Origin: an uncultured Bacilli bacterium
GTDB taxonomy: Bacteria > Bacillota_I > Bacilli_A > RF39 > UBA660
Direction of reading: 5' to 3'
Assembly: GCA_947625425.1 (NCBI GenBank)
Contig: CANQOH010000006.1
Span: forward strand, 1 to 50,070
Length of the DNA: 50,070 nt
Positions within the stretch are counted from its first letter, which is position 1; each line of letters begins with the position of its first letter. The position numbers and the translations under genes are program-made. The notes under the pieces are model-generated. The model had not been told where the DNA came from. It searched no databases and worked only from the letters and a program-made list of their open reading frames with translations. Of this stretch, positions 6,863 through 15,480 are shown in pieces.

Positions 6863-6891
6863 TTGAAAACCATTAATATAACTGATATAAT
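6863..6891 (+). promoter_or_regulatory. Promoter of the surface-polymer operon
   Basis: TTGAAA (6863-6868), a 17-nt spacer and TATAAT (6886-6891) preceded by an extended -10 TG (TGATATAAT). It lies 34 nt before the GT2 start and probably drives 6925-12109. Confidence 0.8.
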
Positions 6892-6924
6892 AAATAATGA
6901 GAAAAAATGACAGGAGGTATCAAG

Positions 6925-7887
6925 ATGTCTAGTAAACCATTAGTTTCCGTAATAGTTCCAGCTTATAATGCATCAAAAACAATTGAAAAATGTCTTGATA
7001 GTCTTCTTAATCAAACATTAAAAAATATCGAAATTATTGTTATAAATGATAAAAGTACAGATGATACATTAAAGATTTTAAATAGTTATAAATCAAACAA
7101 CCAAATAATTGTTATTGATAATAAAAAAAATTTAGGCCCAGCAGCATCTCGTAATAAAGGACTAGATATTGCTAAAGGTAAATATATCGGTTTTGTTGAT
7201 GCTGATGATTCTGCAGATTCAAAAATGTATGAAGTAATGTCATCTGAAATGACAGATGACATTGATTTAGTATGCTGTGGAAGATACAATGTAACTAAAA
7301 ATGGCATGAAAGCAGTTACTCATGATGCAAATGAAACTGACGCCCATGCTTTTTCTAAAACATCTAACTATATTACAGATAAATTATTTAAAAAAGAAAT
7401 AATTGATAAATACCATATAGAATTACCAGAAAAATATAGCTATGCCGAAGATTTCGCATTTGAAATTAAATATAGATTTTATGCTAAAAAAATGCGCATT
7501 ATAGCTGAACCTTTATATTACTATACAGCTGATAGTGAAGGCTCAATCACCAATAGTTATAAAAAGAATTTATTAAATATAATTGATGTTCTAGAAGAAA
7601 TGTTAACTTTCTTTAAAGAAAATAATGCCTTTGAAAAATATGAAAAAGAACTAATAGAATTAAGTGCTGGTTTCTATGTTAGAAGAACTAGAGAATTTAA
7701 AAACTTTAATGATAAAGCTTTGCAAAAAGAGTTTGTTAAAAGATTTTTAGCATACTTTAAAAAGCATTTTAAACACTATAAAAACCAAGTAAATCTATTT
7801 AAAACTAAATATTATCGCTTTTATAGATGTTCATATCCATTAATGTTAATATATATAGAATTACAAAGTTTAAGGAGGAAGAAGTAA
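6925..7887 (+). CDS. GT2 family glycosyltransferase
   Basis: The protein has 320 aa from ATG 6925, chosen because AGGAGG (6912-6917) is well placed for it; an ATG at 6907 lies upstream of that RBS. The N-terminal GT-A domain shows VSVIVPAYNASKTIEKCL, VINDKSTDDT and NLGPAASRNKG, and the metal/sugar-nucleotide motif FVDADD. The C-terminal third is basic and helical (KKHFKHYKNQ), possibly for membrane contact. It should transfer a sugar from a nucleotide sugar to a surface glycan or teichoic-acid-like polymer; neither donor nor acceptor can be told. Its stop overlaps the ATG of the next gene by 1 nt. Confidence 0.88.
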   Translation: MSSKPLVSVIVPAYNASKTIEKCLDSLLNQTLKNIEIIVINDKSTDDTLKILNSYKSNNQIIVIDNKKNLGPAASRNKGLDIAKGKYIGFVDADDSADSKMYEVMSSEMTDDIDLVCCGRYNVTKNGMKAVTHDANETDAHAFSKTSNYITDKLFKKEIIDKYHIELPEKYSYAEDFAFEIKYRFYAKKMRIIAEPLYYYTADSEGSITNSYKKNLLNIIDVLEEMLTFFKENNAFEKYEKELIELSAGFYVRRTREFKNFNDKALQKEFVKRFLAYFKKHFKHYKNQVNLFKTKYYRFYRCSYPLMLIYIELQSLRRKK

Positions 7888-10544
7888 TGAAAAAGCAATT
7901 CAAATTTTCTGTTATAATTCCAATTTATAATGTTGAAGAATACCTAGAAGAAACAATTGAAAGTGTCATCAATCAAACAATAGGTTTTAAAGATAACATT
8001 GAATTAATATTAATCAATGATGGATCTCCTGATAATTCAGAAGAAATTTGTCTTAAATATAAAGAACTATATCCCGAAAATGTTATTTATTATAAACAAA
8101 AAAATGCTGGTGTCTCAGCAGCACGTAATAAAGGAATAGAACTAGCTACTGGAGAATTAGTAAATTTCTTAGATAGCGATGATAAATGGTCATTAAATGC
8201 CTTAAAAGAAGGCGCTAAAATTTTAGATAGAAATCCTGAAGTTATGTCAGTTATTTATCCATTAAAATATTTTGATGCTAAAGAAGGCGAACATTTTTTA
8301 AATATTGTTTTTAAAGAAGGAAAAAAAATATTTAATGTAATAGACGAATATCAAAATTTAAAATTACAATGTTGTTCAATAATATTCAGAAGAGAAATCA
8401 TAAAAGGCCATAGATTTTCTGATAAACTAAAGATTTCTGAAGACGCTAGATTTTTATGTGAAATATTTATGGATTATCCAATTGTTGCAAAAGCAAAATC
8501 TTATTATTTATATAGAAAAAGAGCAAATGAAACATCAGCAATACAGAATTCATCTAAGAAAAAAACCTGGTATCTAGATACACCAAAATATTCATACTTA
8601 CACTTAATTCAATTATCAAAAGAAAAATTTGAAAAAGTTATATATTACATTCAATATTATATTTTATATGAGATTAAATGGCGAATTAATGTAGATAGTA
8701 GTATAGCGTTAAATAAAAAAGAACAAACTGAATACTATCATTTATTGAAAACTTGTTTGAATGAAATATCAAATGATTTTATAATAAATTTTCCATTCTT
8801 TAATGATAAAGAAAAATTATTCGTTTTAAATCTTAAATACTCGAATACTTCAATGTATTCGTTAAAAGATGATTTATTATATATAGAAAATTCACCTATT
8901 TGTTCAATAAGTGATTGCCCAGTTTATATTGATAATATATTTGAATATGATAATAACTTAGAAATATATGGAAGATATCCAACAATAAATAATTTTATTG
9001 AAAATATAGAATTTAAAGATAACTTTGGGGAAATATATCCAATAGAAAAATATGATTTAAACGAAAAAACAAAATGTATATATTCATTATCGCCAGAGTT
9101 AAATTTTAAATATAATGGTTTCCATTGCAAAATAAAATTAGAAGATAAGAATAAAGAAATAAGACTAGTTGGAATTGGAGATAATGAATTTAATATAAAT
9201 TTGATGTTTTCATACAATTCATCATTAAACAATCATTTTAATGGAATATATTTAAGAACTGAAAAAAATTATGTATATCAAAGAAATAATAAAATTATAA
9301 TTAAGAAGAAAAATATACTAAGGAAATTAGCGTTAGAAGTAAATTGCGATTTAAAATTACTAGTAAGAAAGAAAATAAAAAGTTATTTATATCGTAAATT
9401 AGCAGGGGCCTACAGATTATTTAAAAGAAAAGAAATATGGATTGTGTCAGACAGAATTTTAGTAGCTAACGATAATGGAGAAGCATTTTTTGAATATTTA
9501 AATACAATTGAAAACAACAAAATTAAAGTATATTTTGTTATTTCTCCTGAATCAAAGGACTATGAAAGACTTAAAAATAAATATACAAATGTTATCAAAT
9601 ATCGTTCACTTAAACATAAAATTCTTCACTTAAATTCTGATAAAATAATATCTGCTCAGGCAGACGACTATGTAACAAATCTATTTGGACGAAGTAAACA
9701 TTATATTGCAGATTTGTATAGATTTAAATTTATTTTCTTACAACATGGTATAATATATAATGATTTAAGTTCATGGCTTAATATAAATAATAAAAAAATA
9801 GATTTGTTTATAACATCTTCGATGGATGAATACAATTCGATAGTAGGTTCAAAATATAAATATAATTATTCAAAGGAATGTGTTAAATTAACTGGGCTTG
9901 CAAGATATGATAAATTATACAATAATAATTATACTTTAAAAAAACAAATAGTAATAATTCCTACGTGGCGTAAATATTTAGTATCAAGCATAGATGTAAA
10001 AACAGGTAAGAGAATATTCAATAAAGATATAAAAACGACAGAGTTTTATAAAAATTATAACAATCTTTTAAACAATGATGAGCTGCTTAAATTTTTGAGT
10101 GAAAATAACTACAAAATAAAATTTATACCCCACGCCAACATGCAAGAACAAGTAAAATTTTTCGACAAAAACGAATTGGTTGAAATCGAATCTAATAGTA
10201 TTAATTTTTGCCAAGAATTTAGCGAGAACAGTATTTTAATTACAGATTATTCAAGTGTTTTCTTTGACTTTGCTTATTTAAAAAAGCCAATCATTTATTT
10301 TCAATTTGACAAAGATGAATTCTATCAAGGACAGATATACGATAAAGGATATTTTACTCATGAAAAAGATGGATTTGGTAAAGTGGCATATACAATAAAT
10401 GATGTAATAGAAGAAATAGAAAGAATAATTAAAAATGACTGTATTTTAGATGAAAAATATAAAAAAAGAATAGAGAAATTTTATAAATTTTACGATGCAA
10501 ATAATTGTAAAAGAATATATGACGAAATTATAAAAATGAAGTAA
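7887..10544 (+). CDS. Bifunctional GT2 glycosyltransferase / CDP-glycerol glycerophosphotransferase (TagF-like)
   Basis: The protein has 885 aa from ATG 7887 (RBS AGGAGGAAG, overlap TAATGA). Residues 1-300 form a GT2 domain: FSVIIPIYNVEEYLEETI, LINDGSPDNSEE, AGVSAARNKG and FLDSDD. Residues about 350-500 form a poorly conserved middle region. About 530-885 is a TagF-type transferase (Glyphos_transf family) with LQHGI, IPTWRKY, FIPHAN and the signature TDYSSVFFDFAYLKKP. The second half should move glycerol-phosphate units from CDP-glycerol onto a growing polymer, while the first adds a sugar, so the protein may build a mixed sugar/glycerol-phosphate repeat. A TagGH-type exporter follows, which fits. 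Substrates are inferred. Confidence 0.87.
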   Translation: MKKQFKFSVIIPIYNVEEYLEETIESVINQTIGFKDNIELILINDGSPDNSEEICLKYKELYPENVIYYKQKNAGVSAARNKGIELATGELVNFLDSDDKWSLNALKEGAKILDRNPEVMSVIYPLKYFDAKEGEHFLNIVFKEGKKIFNVIDEYQNLKLQCCSIIFRREIIKGHRFSDKLKISEDARFLCEIFMDYPIVAKAKSYYLYRKRANETSAIQNSSKKKTWYLDTPKYSYLHLIQLSKEKFEKVIYYIQYYILYEIKWRINVDSSIALNKKEQTEYYHLLKTCLNEISNDFIINFPFFNDKEKLFVLNLKYSNTSMYSLKDDLLYIENSPICSISDCPVYIDNIFEYDNNLEIYGRYPTINNFIENIEFKDNFGEIYPIEKYDLNEKTKCIYSLSPELNFKYNGFHCKIKLEDKNKEIRLVGIGDNEFNINLMFSYNSSLNNHFNGIYLRTEKNYVYQRNNKIIIKKKNILRKLALEVNCDLKLLVRKKIKSYLYRKLAGAYRLFKRKEIWIVSDRILVANDNGEAFFEYLNTIENNKIKVYFVISPESKDYERLKNKYTNVIKYRSLKHKILHLNSDKIISAQADDYVTNLFGRSKHYIADLYRFKFIFLQHGIIYNDLSSWLNINNKKIDLFITSSMDEYNSIVGSKYKYNYSKECVKLTGLARYDKLYNNNYTLKKQIVIIPTWRKYLVSSIDVKTGKRIFNKDIKTTEFYKNYNNLLNNDELLKFLSENNYKIKFIPHANMQEQVKFFDKNELVEIESNSINFCQEFSENSILITDYSSVFFDFAYLKKPIIYFQFDKDEFYQGQIYDKGYFTHEKDGFGKVAYTINDVIEEIERIIKNDCILDEKYKKRIEKFYKFYDANNCKRIYDEIIKMK

Positions 10545-10575
10545 CTGAAGTAAATAAAATTAGAAGGTGAAAAAC

Positions 10576-11358
10576 ATGAAAAGATTTTTTACAAATATAA
10601 AAAAATATTATAAATATGCTGTAAGATCAGCCAAAGCTGAACTAAAAAGTGAAGTTGCCGATTCTTATTTAAATTGGCTATGGTGGGTCATTGAACCATT
10701 TTGCTTTATGATCATTTATACCTTTATCTTTGGTACAGTATTTCCAAATAATGAACCATATTTTGCTTCTTTTGTTATGGTAGGACTTGCCTTATGGGAT
10801 TTCTTTAATCGTATGATTACGGGTAGTGTTAAATTAATTATCAATAACCGAGATTTAGTAACTAAAGTTTATATTCCAAAATATATTTTACTATTTTCTA
10901 AATCTCTAACATATTTATTTAAAATGGGTATCTCACTATGCTTAGCATTTGGTTTAATGTTATTTCAACATGTTCCACTTACATGGCATTTAATATTAAT
11001 AATTCCAGTAATTGCAGTATTATATGTTCTTACATTTGGTATAGGAATGATCTTAATGCATCATGGTGTAAGTTTTAATGATTTAGGAAACTTAACAAAT
11101 ATTGCTTTAAGAATGGTCTTCTATCTATCAGGAATTTTCTATAATATTAGCAAAAGATTAAAAGGAGTAAAAGGATTTATCTTACTTCGAGTTAATCCAA
11201 TCGCTTTCTTAATGAATGAAGCACGAAAAACAGCAATATACGGTAGTATTGTAAGTGTTGAAGGCTTACTTTTCTGGTTAGTCATAGGATTGCTATTGTG
11301 CGCTTATGGAGTTCATGTTATTCATAAGTATGAAAATAGTTATGCGAAGGTGATATAA
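10576..11358 (+). CDS. tagG: ABC-2 permease of a teichoic-acid/polysaccharide exporter (TagG-like)
   Basis: The protein has 260 aa from ATG 10576 (RBS AGAAGGTG); an in-frame GTG at 10567 lies in the RBS. It has six hydrophobic segments. The early stretch YLNWLWWVIEPFCFMIIYTFIFG and later VSFNDLGNLTNIALRMVFYLSGIFY are typical of TagG/Wzm-type permeases of the ABC-2 family. It would form the channel that carries the undecaprenyl-linked polymer across the membrane. The ATPase partner starts 1 nt after its stop. Specificity for teichoic acid is inferred from the neighbouring CDP-glycerol transferase. Confidence 0.9.
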   Translation: MKRFFTNIKKYYKYAVRSAKAELKSEVADSYLNWLWWVIEPFCFMIIYTFIFGTVFPNNEPYFASFVMVGLALWDFFNRMITGSVKLIINNRDLVTKVYIPKYILLFSKSLTYLFKMGISLCLAFGLMLFQHVPLTWHLILIIPVIAVLYVLTFGIGMILMHHGVSFNDLGNLTNIALRMVFYLSGIFYNISKRLKGVKGFILLRVNPIAFLMNEARKTAIYGSIVSVEGLLFWLVIGLLLCAYGVHVIHKYENSYAKVI

Positions 11359-11359
11359 T

Positions 11360-12109
11360 ATGGCAGAAGAAAAAAATAAAAAAGAAATAGCAGTTACAGT
11401 TAAGAATCTTCATATAACATATCGAGGACTTAAAAAAACATCTATTAGAGCATCATGGAAACATTTTGGCGATAAAGTAGAATTATTCCACGCCTTAAAA
11501 GGTGTAAGTTTTGAAATAGAAGAGGGAAAAATCCTTGGTATTATCGGTAAAAATGGTTCTGGTAAATCAACTATGTTAAGAGCAATTGCTGGTATCTTTT
11601 CACCAGATAAGGGAACAATTGATTTACATGGCAGAACTATATCACTATTATCAATAGGTGTTGGTTTTAACCCAAAACTAACTGGTAAAGAAAACATTTA
11701 TTTATCAGGAATGTTATTAGGATTCTCTGAAGAAGAAATAGCTAAAAAAGAAAAAGAAATTATTGAATTTGCTGATATTGGCGACTTTATTAAAAAACCA
11801 GTTAAAACTTATTCATCTGGTATGTATTCAAAACTTGCTTTTGCTATAACAGCAATTTTGGAAACTGATATCACCTTAATCGATGAAGTATTATCCGTTG
11901 GTGATGTTAAGTTTAAAGAAAAAAGTTATAACAAAATGAAAGAATTAATTTCCGATGAAAAAAGAACAGTTATCATTGTTTCTCATAGTTTAGGAACTAT
12001 CAGAGAACTATGTGATGAAGTATTATGGTTAAATGATGGTAAAATAATGAAAATTGGTAAACCAGATGAAGTAATACCAGAATACGAAGAATGGATGAAA
12101 AATAATTAA
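11360..12109 (+). CDS. tagH: ABC exporter ATPase for teichoic acid/polysaccharide (TagH-like)
   Basis: This 249-aa ATPase has Walker A GIIGKNGSGKST, signature YSSGMYSKLAFAI, Walker B LIDEVLSVGD and switch His IVSHSL. The YSSGM signature and the N-terminal stretch with RASWKHFGDKVELFHALKG are typical of TagH/Wzt-type enzymes. It is short, like TarH of S. aureus (about 264 aa), and lacks the long C-terminal extension of B. subtilis TagH. It pairs with the permease at 10576. A terminator after it ends the operon that starts at 6863. Confidence 0.92.
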   Translation: MAEEKNKKEIAVTVKNLHITYRGLKKTSIRASWKHFGDKVELFHALKGVSFEIEEGKILGIIGKNGSGKSTMLRAIAGIFSPDKGTIDLHGRTISLLSIGVGFNPKLTGKENIYLSGMLLGFSEEEIAKKEKEIIEFADIGDFIKKPVKTYSSGMYSKLAFAITAILETDITLIDEVLSVGDVKFKEKSYNKMKELISDEKRTVIIVSHSLGTIRELCDEVLWLNDGKIMKIGKPDEVIPEYEEWMKNN

Positions 12110-12117
12110 AAAAGTTT

Positions 12118-12143
12118 ACATACTTAAAAGGTATGTTCTTTTT
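12118..12143 (+). terminator. Terminator after the TagH-like gene
   Basis: A 6-bp stem ACATAC/GTATGT with a 7-nt loop is followed by TCTTTTTT. Confidence 0.65.
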
Positions 12144-12174
12144 TAAGTAAATATTTAATAATAGGAGGATGAAT

Positions 12175-13710
12175 ATGAAAACAAAAAATAAAAAAGCAAA
12201 TAAAAATAATATATTATGGAAAATATGTTTTCTTATTCCAACATTTATTTTTATAATCATTGGTGTTTTTATTCTGCTCCTAAATCTTTATGCAATTTAT
12301 AAAGTCAATAATAAAGTATCACCAATACTATTAATCTTAATTCCTATATTTTTATTTATCGTATTATTTCTAGGCGAAAAGATAGTAAAGCATAAAAAAA
12401 TAAATATAATTCTAAAAATTCTTATTTTAACTTCATTATTCGTATTTATATTCTTTATTGGCTTTAAAACAAGAGTAGGATTATTTAATACCTGGGATTA
12501 TGGTCAATTAATTAGAAGTGCATTTAGTATTATTCAAGAAGATGAACTATACAATAGACCATATTTTATTAGATATCCAAATAACACTATCTTATTACAA
12601 TTCGAAATTCTATTATGCATAATTGGTAATATGTATAATAGTGCAATAACTCTTAAAGGTATTCAATCCATAACAATATTAGTCAATGTAATAATTACAT
12701 TCATTAATATAATTACTACTTCTATGATATTCAAAAAAATTACAAAGCAAAAAAATAATTATATCACCTATATATTAATATTATTGTTTGCACCATTTTA
12801 TCTTTATGCAACTATCTTGTATACAGATAGCATAGGAATGCTTTTAAATTTAATAGCATTACTATTGTACTATAGTTTAAATAATACAGAATCTTCGAAG
12901 ATTAAAAAATTGTTATTTTTTCTATTAGCGTTAGATATTGTAATTGGTTTTAAATTTAAAGCTACAAATATTTTTATATTAATCGCTATCGCTATTGATT
13001 TATTGACGCAAAAAGAGTTTAAAAATATTTTCAAACTAGTAATTTTAACAATTTTAGTATTAATTCCTGTAAATCTTACCTTAAATACATTATTTAAAGT
13101 TACTGAAGCCGAAAAAGAAGCCTATGAATTTCCTTATACTCATTGGATTATGATGACCTTAAATCCTAAAACTGAAGGTGGTTATAATGAAGATGACGTT
13201 AAATATACAAAATCTTTTGATACAATCCAAAAACGAAAAGAAGCAAATATAGACAAAATAAAAGAAAGAATAAATTATTTTGGTCCTGTTAAACTAATAA
13301 AAAGGATTCTCATAACTAAAAATATTAGAACATGGACTAATCCAACATTAGGAACAAGTGATTATTTAGGAAGACATCCAGCAAAGAAAAACTTTATTAA
13401 CGAAACTGTTACTTTAAATGGCAAACATTTTAATAAATATATTAAATATTTAAATAGTCTATATATAATTATGTGGATATTAATTATTATCTCAGCTATA
13501 TACAATATTGAAGACAAAAATAGTTATGTCTTTATATCACAATTAATGATAGTAGGTATATTCCTATTTGAATTAATTTGGGAATGTAATTCTAGATATT
13601 TATATAGTTTCTTACCGTTTATGATTACATTAGCATCATATAGTTTAATTAAATTAAAGGATACTTTATTATTTTTTAAAGATAATAAATTAAAAAGATT
13701 AGCTAACTAA
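12175..13710 (+). CDS. Multi-spanning GT-C-like membrane protein (family 39-type glycosyltransferase)
   Basis: The protein has 511 aa from ATG 12175, 6 nt after AGGAGG; an ATG at 12169 overlaps the RBS. It has about 11 or 12 membrane segments. After the third comes an extracytoplasmic loop with FNTWDYGQLI and YFIRYPNNT, where GT-C enzymes carry an acidic catalytic motif. A large soluble loop sits at about 320-425 (TEGGYNEDDVKYTKS). The overall plan matches the minus-strand protein at 17724-19273, so both are probably related lipid-phosphosugar-dependent transferases that decorate wall polymers outside the membrane. A stem-loop terminator is embedded in its last codons. Confidence 0.65.
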   Translation: MKTKNKKANKNNILWKICFLIPTFIFIIIGVFILLLNLYAIYKVNNKVSPILLILIPIFLFIVLFLGEKIVKHKKINIILKILILTSLFVFIFFIGFKTRVGLFNTWDYGQLIRSAFSIIQEDELYNRPYFIRYPNNTILLQFEILLCIIGNMYNSAITLKGIQSITILVNVIITFINIITTSMIFKKITKQKNNYITYILILLFAPFYLYATILYTDSIGMLLNLIALLLYYSLNNTESSKIKKLLFFLLALDIVIGFKFKATNIFILIAIAIDLLTQKEFKNIFKLVILTILVLIPVNLTLNTLFKVTEAEKEAYEFPYTHWIMMTLNPKTEGGYNEDDVKYTKSFDTIQKRKEANIDKIKERINYFGPVKLIKRILITKNIRTWTNPTLGTSDYLGRHPAKKNFINETVTLNGKHFNKYIKYLNSLYIIMWILIIISAIYNIEDKNSYVFISQLMIVGIFLFELIWECNSRYLYSFLPFMITLASYSLIKLKDTLLFFKDNKLKRLAN

Positions 13711-13719
13711 TCTTTTTTT
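13694..13719 (+). terminator. Terminator overlapping the end of the GT-C-like gene
   Basis: A 9-bp stem AAAGATTAG/CTAATCTTT with loop CTAA is followed by a T run. The stop codon lies inside the hairpin. Confidence 0.85.
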
Positions 13720-13775
13720 ATTTAATACAATAAATATCAAACTTTACACTTTATCTTTATATATTAATTAAAAAA

Positions 13776-13784
13776 TGGTAAAAT
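13776..13784 (+). promoter_or_regulatory. Extended -10 promoter before tagD-like gene
   Basis: TGGTAAAAT: a TG motif one base before TAAAAT (13779-13784). There is no good -35 at the usual distance, so this is a weak call. The start codon is about 50 nt downstream. Confidence 0.35.
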
Positions 13785-13832
13785 AAAAATATAAAAATGA
13801 ATAAATAAATTTAAAAAGAATGAAGGAATAAA

Positions 13833-14246
13833 ATGAAAAAAATAATTACCTATGGTACATTTGATTTACTTACACCAGGACATATTGCCTTACTTAAATA
13901 TGCTAAAAGTTTAGGTGACTATCTAATTGTTGGTGTATCAACTGATGAATTTAATGCCATTAAACATAAACACTCATATTTAAATTATGAAGAAAGAAAA
14001 ATAATCATGGAAGCTATAAAATATGTTGATGAAGTCATTCCTGAAGAAAATTGGGAACAAAAAGTTCATGACATAGAAACTAATAATATTGATACTCTAG
14101 TAATGGGTAGTGATTGGGAAGGTAGCGATAAATTTAAATACCTAGAAGATTATTGCAATGTTGTTTTCTTCCAAAGAGTTAGTGATTTTTCTTCAACTAA
14201 TTTTCGTAATTTTATAGCCACACATAAAGATGATGATCAAAAATAG
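13833..14246 (+). CDS. tagD: TagD-like glycerol-3-phosphate cytidylyltransferase with altered HxGH motif
   Basis: This 137-aa protein is alignable with TagD along its length: KKIITYGTFDLL, VGVSTDEFNA, YVDEVIPEENWEQK and VMGSDWEG. TagD makes CDP-glycerol from CTP and glycerol-3-phosphate, the donor for the glycerophosphotransferases at 7887, 14296 and 15477. Two signatures are changed. The nucleotidyltransferase motif HxGH reads TPGH (residues 14-17), so the first catalytic His is Thr. The usual RTEGISTT reads RVSDFSST. It may be a variant with another substrate or reduced activity. It has its own terminator, 7 nt after the stop. Confidence 0.78.
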   Translation: MKKIITYGTFDLLTPGHIALLKYAKSLGDYLIVGVSTDEFNAIKHKHSYLNYEERKIIMEAIKYVDEVIPEENWEQKVHDIETNNIDTLVMGSDWEGSDKFKYLEDYCNVVFFQRVSDFSSTNFRNFIATHKDDDQK

Positions 14247-14252
14247 TAATTA

Positions 14253-14279
14253 ACTACCAATCTTTATTGGTAGTTTTTT
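14253..14279 (+). terminator. Terminator after the tagD-like gene
   Basis: A 9-bp stem ACTACCAAT/ATTGGTAGT with loop CTTT is followed by TTTTT. Confidence 0.9.
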
Positions 14280-14295
14280 AAAAAGGAGCATTATT

Positions 14296-15480
14296 ATGAA
14301 AATAATACTAATTATTTTTAAAATCCACTTACAAATAATTTATTTCTTTATAAAACTTTTTACTAAACAGAGAAATAGAGTATTTTTACTAAGTAGACAA
14401 ACTAATAAACCATCTTTAAATTATCAATTATTAGCTGAATATATTGAAAAAGAAGATTCTAATATTGATATTAAAATAAGTTGTTTAAGAGTGTCTGAAG
14501 GATTAAATAAAATCCTTCATAATTCAAAAAAGAATTTATTTAAACAATTACCATTAATATTTAAAGAACTAGGAAACTGTCTAAAATACTATTTTACTTT
14601 ATATAAGCAAATGTACTATATTGCTACTTCTAAAGTAGTAATTACTGATGGCTATAATGTACTAATAAGTTGTTTAAAACATAAAAAACATACATGTATT
14701 ATTCAAATGTGGCATGCCTTAGCAGCCATTAAAAAGTTCGGTTATCAATCAATTGGCCTAAAAGATGGAATGAACCCTAAAACAGCTGAAATACTAAATA
14801 TGCATGCCAATTATGATTACATATTATCTGGATCAGACGCAATGAATAAACCATTTAGTGAAGCCTTTAATACTGATATCAATAAAGTAATTTCTATAGG
14901 AACTCCTTATATAGATTATTTACTAAATATCAAAAGTAATAAAAATGAAATATATAAAAGTATTCCTCAATTGGATAAGAAGAAACCAATTATCTTATAT
15001 TCACCAACATTTAGAAAAGATGGTCGTGATGCCATTCAAGAAGTGATTGATAATATTGATTATCATAAGTATAATCTAGTTATAACTTTGCATGAATTAG
15101 ATGCGCAAAAAATAGATTCATCTAAATATAAAGATATTATAATCAATCCTAAAGTAAATTATCCATTATTATTAAAAACTGCTGATTATGTTATAACTGA
15201 TTATTCAGCATTGATGATTGAAGCAGCTATCTTAAAAACTAAAATATTACTTTACGTTTACGATTATAATCAATACGAAGAAGAAAATGGTTTAAATGTT
15301 AATCTTTTTGAAGAATTACCAGGTTATGTATCAAAAAATATTGAAGATTTAGTTAAAGTAATCGAGAAGAATTTATATGATGAAAAAGTATTAATGAATT
15401 TTAGAACAAAATATGTTACAAACTTAAGTAAAGATAGTACTAAAAAGATTTATGAATTAATAAAAGGAGAATTAAAATGA
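14296..15480 (+). CDS. CDP-glycerol glycerophosphotransferase (TagB/TagF family)
   Basis: This 394-aa protein has an N-terminal hydrophobic segment (about residues 3-20) followed by a TagB/TagF-type domain with MWHALAAIKKFG, SIGTPYIDYL, ILYSPTFRKDG, a His in VITLHELD and the CDP-binding stretch YVITDYSALMIEAAI. The signature has TDYSALMIE rather than TDYSSVFFD. Together with the short length this fits a TagB-like enzyme that adds the first glycerol-phosphate rather than the long chain. The last 4 nt overlap the start of the next, TagF-like gene (ATGA). The RBS AAAAGGAGC precedes ATG 14296. Confidence 0.87.
   Translation: MKIILIIFKIHLQIIYFFIKLFTKQRNRVFLLSRQTNKPSLNYQLLAEYIEKEDSNIDIKISCLRVSEGLNKILHNSKKNLFKQLPLIFKELGNCLKYYFTLYKQMYYIATSKVVITDGYNVLISCLKHKKHTCIIQMWHALAAIKKFGYQSIGLKDGMNPKTAEILNMHANYDYILSGSDAMNKPFSEAFNTDINKVISIGTPYIDYLLNIKSNKNEIYKSIPQLDKKKPIILYSPTFRKDGRDAIQEVIDNIDYHKYNLVITLHELDAQKIDSSKYKDIIINPKVNYPLLLKTADYVITDYSALMIEAAILKTKILLYVYDYNQYEEENGLNVNLFEELPGYVSKNIEDLVKVIEKNLYDEKVLMNFRTKYVTNLSKDSTKKIYELIKGELK

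Noticed and set aside
8880..10544. A horizontal-transfer boundary inside the GT2-TagF fusion gene
   Set aside because: The second half seems to use slightly different codons, but the shift is subtle and cannot be judged without counting.
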